Assembly (NCBI GenBank): GCA_038205115.1
Contig: JBBRCE010000090.1
Span: forward strand, 1-12,273
Length of the DNA: 12,273 nt
Origin: JBBRCE01 sp038205115
GTDB taxonomy: Bacteria; Planctomycetota; Planctomycetia; Pirellulales; JBBRCE01
Direction of reading: 5' to 3'
Part shown: positions 12,143 through 12,273 of the stretch, piece by piece
Numbering within the stretch: the stretch's first letter is position 1
Layout of the letters: each line of letters opens with the position of its first letter
Made by a program: the position numbers and the translations under genes
The notes under the pieces: model-generated
Seen by the model: the letters and a program-made list of their open reading frames with translations, nothing else
What the model was told of the DNA's origin: nothing
The model's database searches: none

Positions 12143-12272
12143 CGAATGATGCGGCAGGCACCGCTGCGAGGCGTTGCCATCGGTGTGACTGATCTTTGGT
12201 GATTTCCAGGTCGGACAGAGTTACCGGTTGCACGTCACGACCGGTAACGTGTCGATGCGTTTTCTTTTCCAT
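12069..12272 (-). CDS. N-terminal part of the same phage-like protein, other frame (probable frameshift)
   Basis: 67 residues from ATG 12272 to TGA 12069-12071; the true start may lie beyond the window. VTLSDLEITKDQSHRWQRLAAVP (16-38 in parts) followed by ASFDAHVA fits the pattern LxDLxIxKxQSxRWQxLAxVPxxxFExxxA, which I remember from the N-terminal or middle part of ParB/phage-associated proteins in planctomycetes. It overlaps the downstream frame by 74 bases, and the family-like sequence stops in this frame near SEDK just where the other frame takes over. Either one base change split a single gene, or two genes overlap. A GGTTCCG/CGGAACC hairpin at 12084-12100 lies at the switch point. Confidence 0.5.
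   Translation of the reverse strand: MEKKTHRHVTGRDVQPVTLSDLEITKDQSHRWQRLAAVPAASFDAHVADCMANSEDKRFRYGTVIAF
12084..12100 (+). repeat. 7-bp perfect hairpin with 3-base loop, followed by TTTT
   Basis: GGTTCCG, TAT, CGGAACC then TTTTGTCTT on the plus strand. It has terminator-like form on the plus strand, antisense to the gene, and lies in the overlap of the two frames. Confidence 0.45.
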
Positions 12273-12273
12273 C

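Overview
The window looks like a chromosomal segment of a planctomycete, probably Pirellulales-like. This rests on three things: high G+C with frequent weak or absent Shine-Dalgarno sites, the style of the proteins (a 277-residue protein beginning LEREEYIEQAY, an adenylosuccinate lyase of about 475 residues, a family-4 uracil-DNA glycosylase with a long Ala/Pro/Ser/Thr-rich N-terminal region), and an IS630 transposase N-terminus of a type I associate with these bacteria. The taxon is an inference from remembered protein families, not from a search.

Left edge (1-594): the end of an IS630-family element, transposase reading leftwards out of the window, abuts a HEAT-repeat coding fragment whose 5' part is gone. 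The IS appears to have cut the gene at a TA.

Core (about 680-9003): a plus-strand conserved protein of unknown function (682-1515) converges on a minus-strand block. In transcription order that block is purB, a 3-methyladenine DNA glycosylase (aag/mpg), a membrane-anchored protein made of two ModA-like binding domains, gcvPB, and a lipoate/octanoate transferase gene. gcvPB and the lipoyl gene are 4 nt apart and fit one pathway: GcvPB is half of the glycine cleavage P-protein, and the lipoyl enzyme modifies GcvH, its partner. A good sigma70-like promoter lies just upstream of gcvPB. Divergent from purB is a family-4 uracil-DNA glycosylase, so two base-excision glycosylases flank purB.

Right part (9305-12273): a tRNA-Leu(CAA) gene keeps its 5' half and a plausible promoter but breaks off just after the anticodon loop. 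The break lies inside a strong inverted repeat with an 8-nt centre, followed by T7, which could be a recombinase attachment site, a terminator, or both. Beyond it the DNA is visibly more A+T rich and has an accessory character. A tightly coupled minus-strand three-gene cassette (TIGR04255 family protein, a protein with NWDGYGA, a protein with SVTRH) is the best candidate for an undescribed system. Upstream of the cassette, on the plus strand, a perfect TATAAT precedes a potential H-type pseudoknot that would bury a good Shine-Dalgarno site in front of a tiny or broken ORF. At the right edge is a phage/plasmid-like DNA-binding-type gene that seems split by a frameshift next to a GGTTCC/GGAACC hairpin and carries an internal tandem duplication. 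No integrase, CRISPR array or rRNA is visible.
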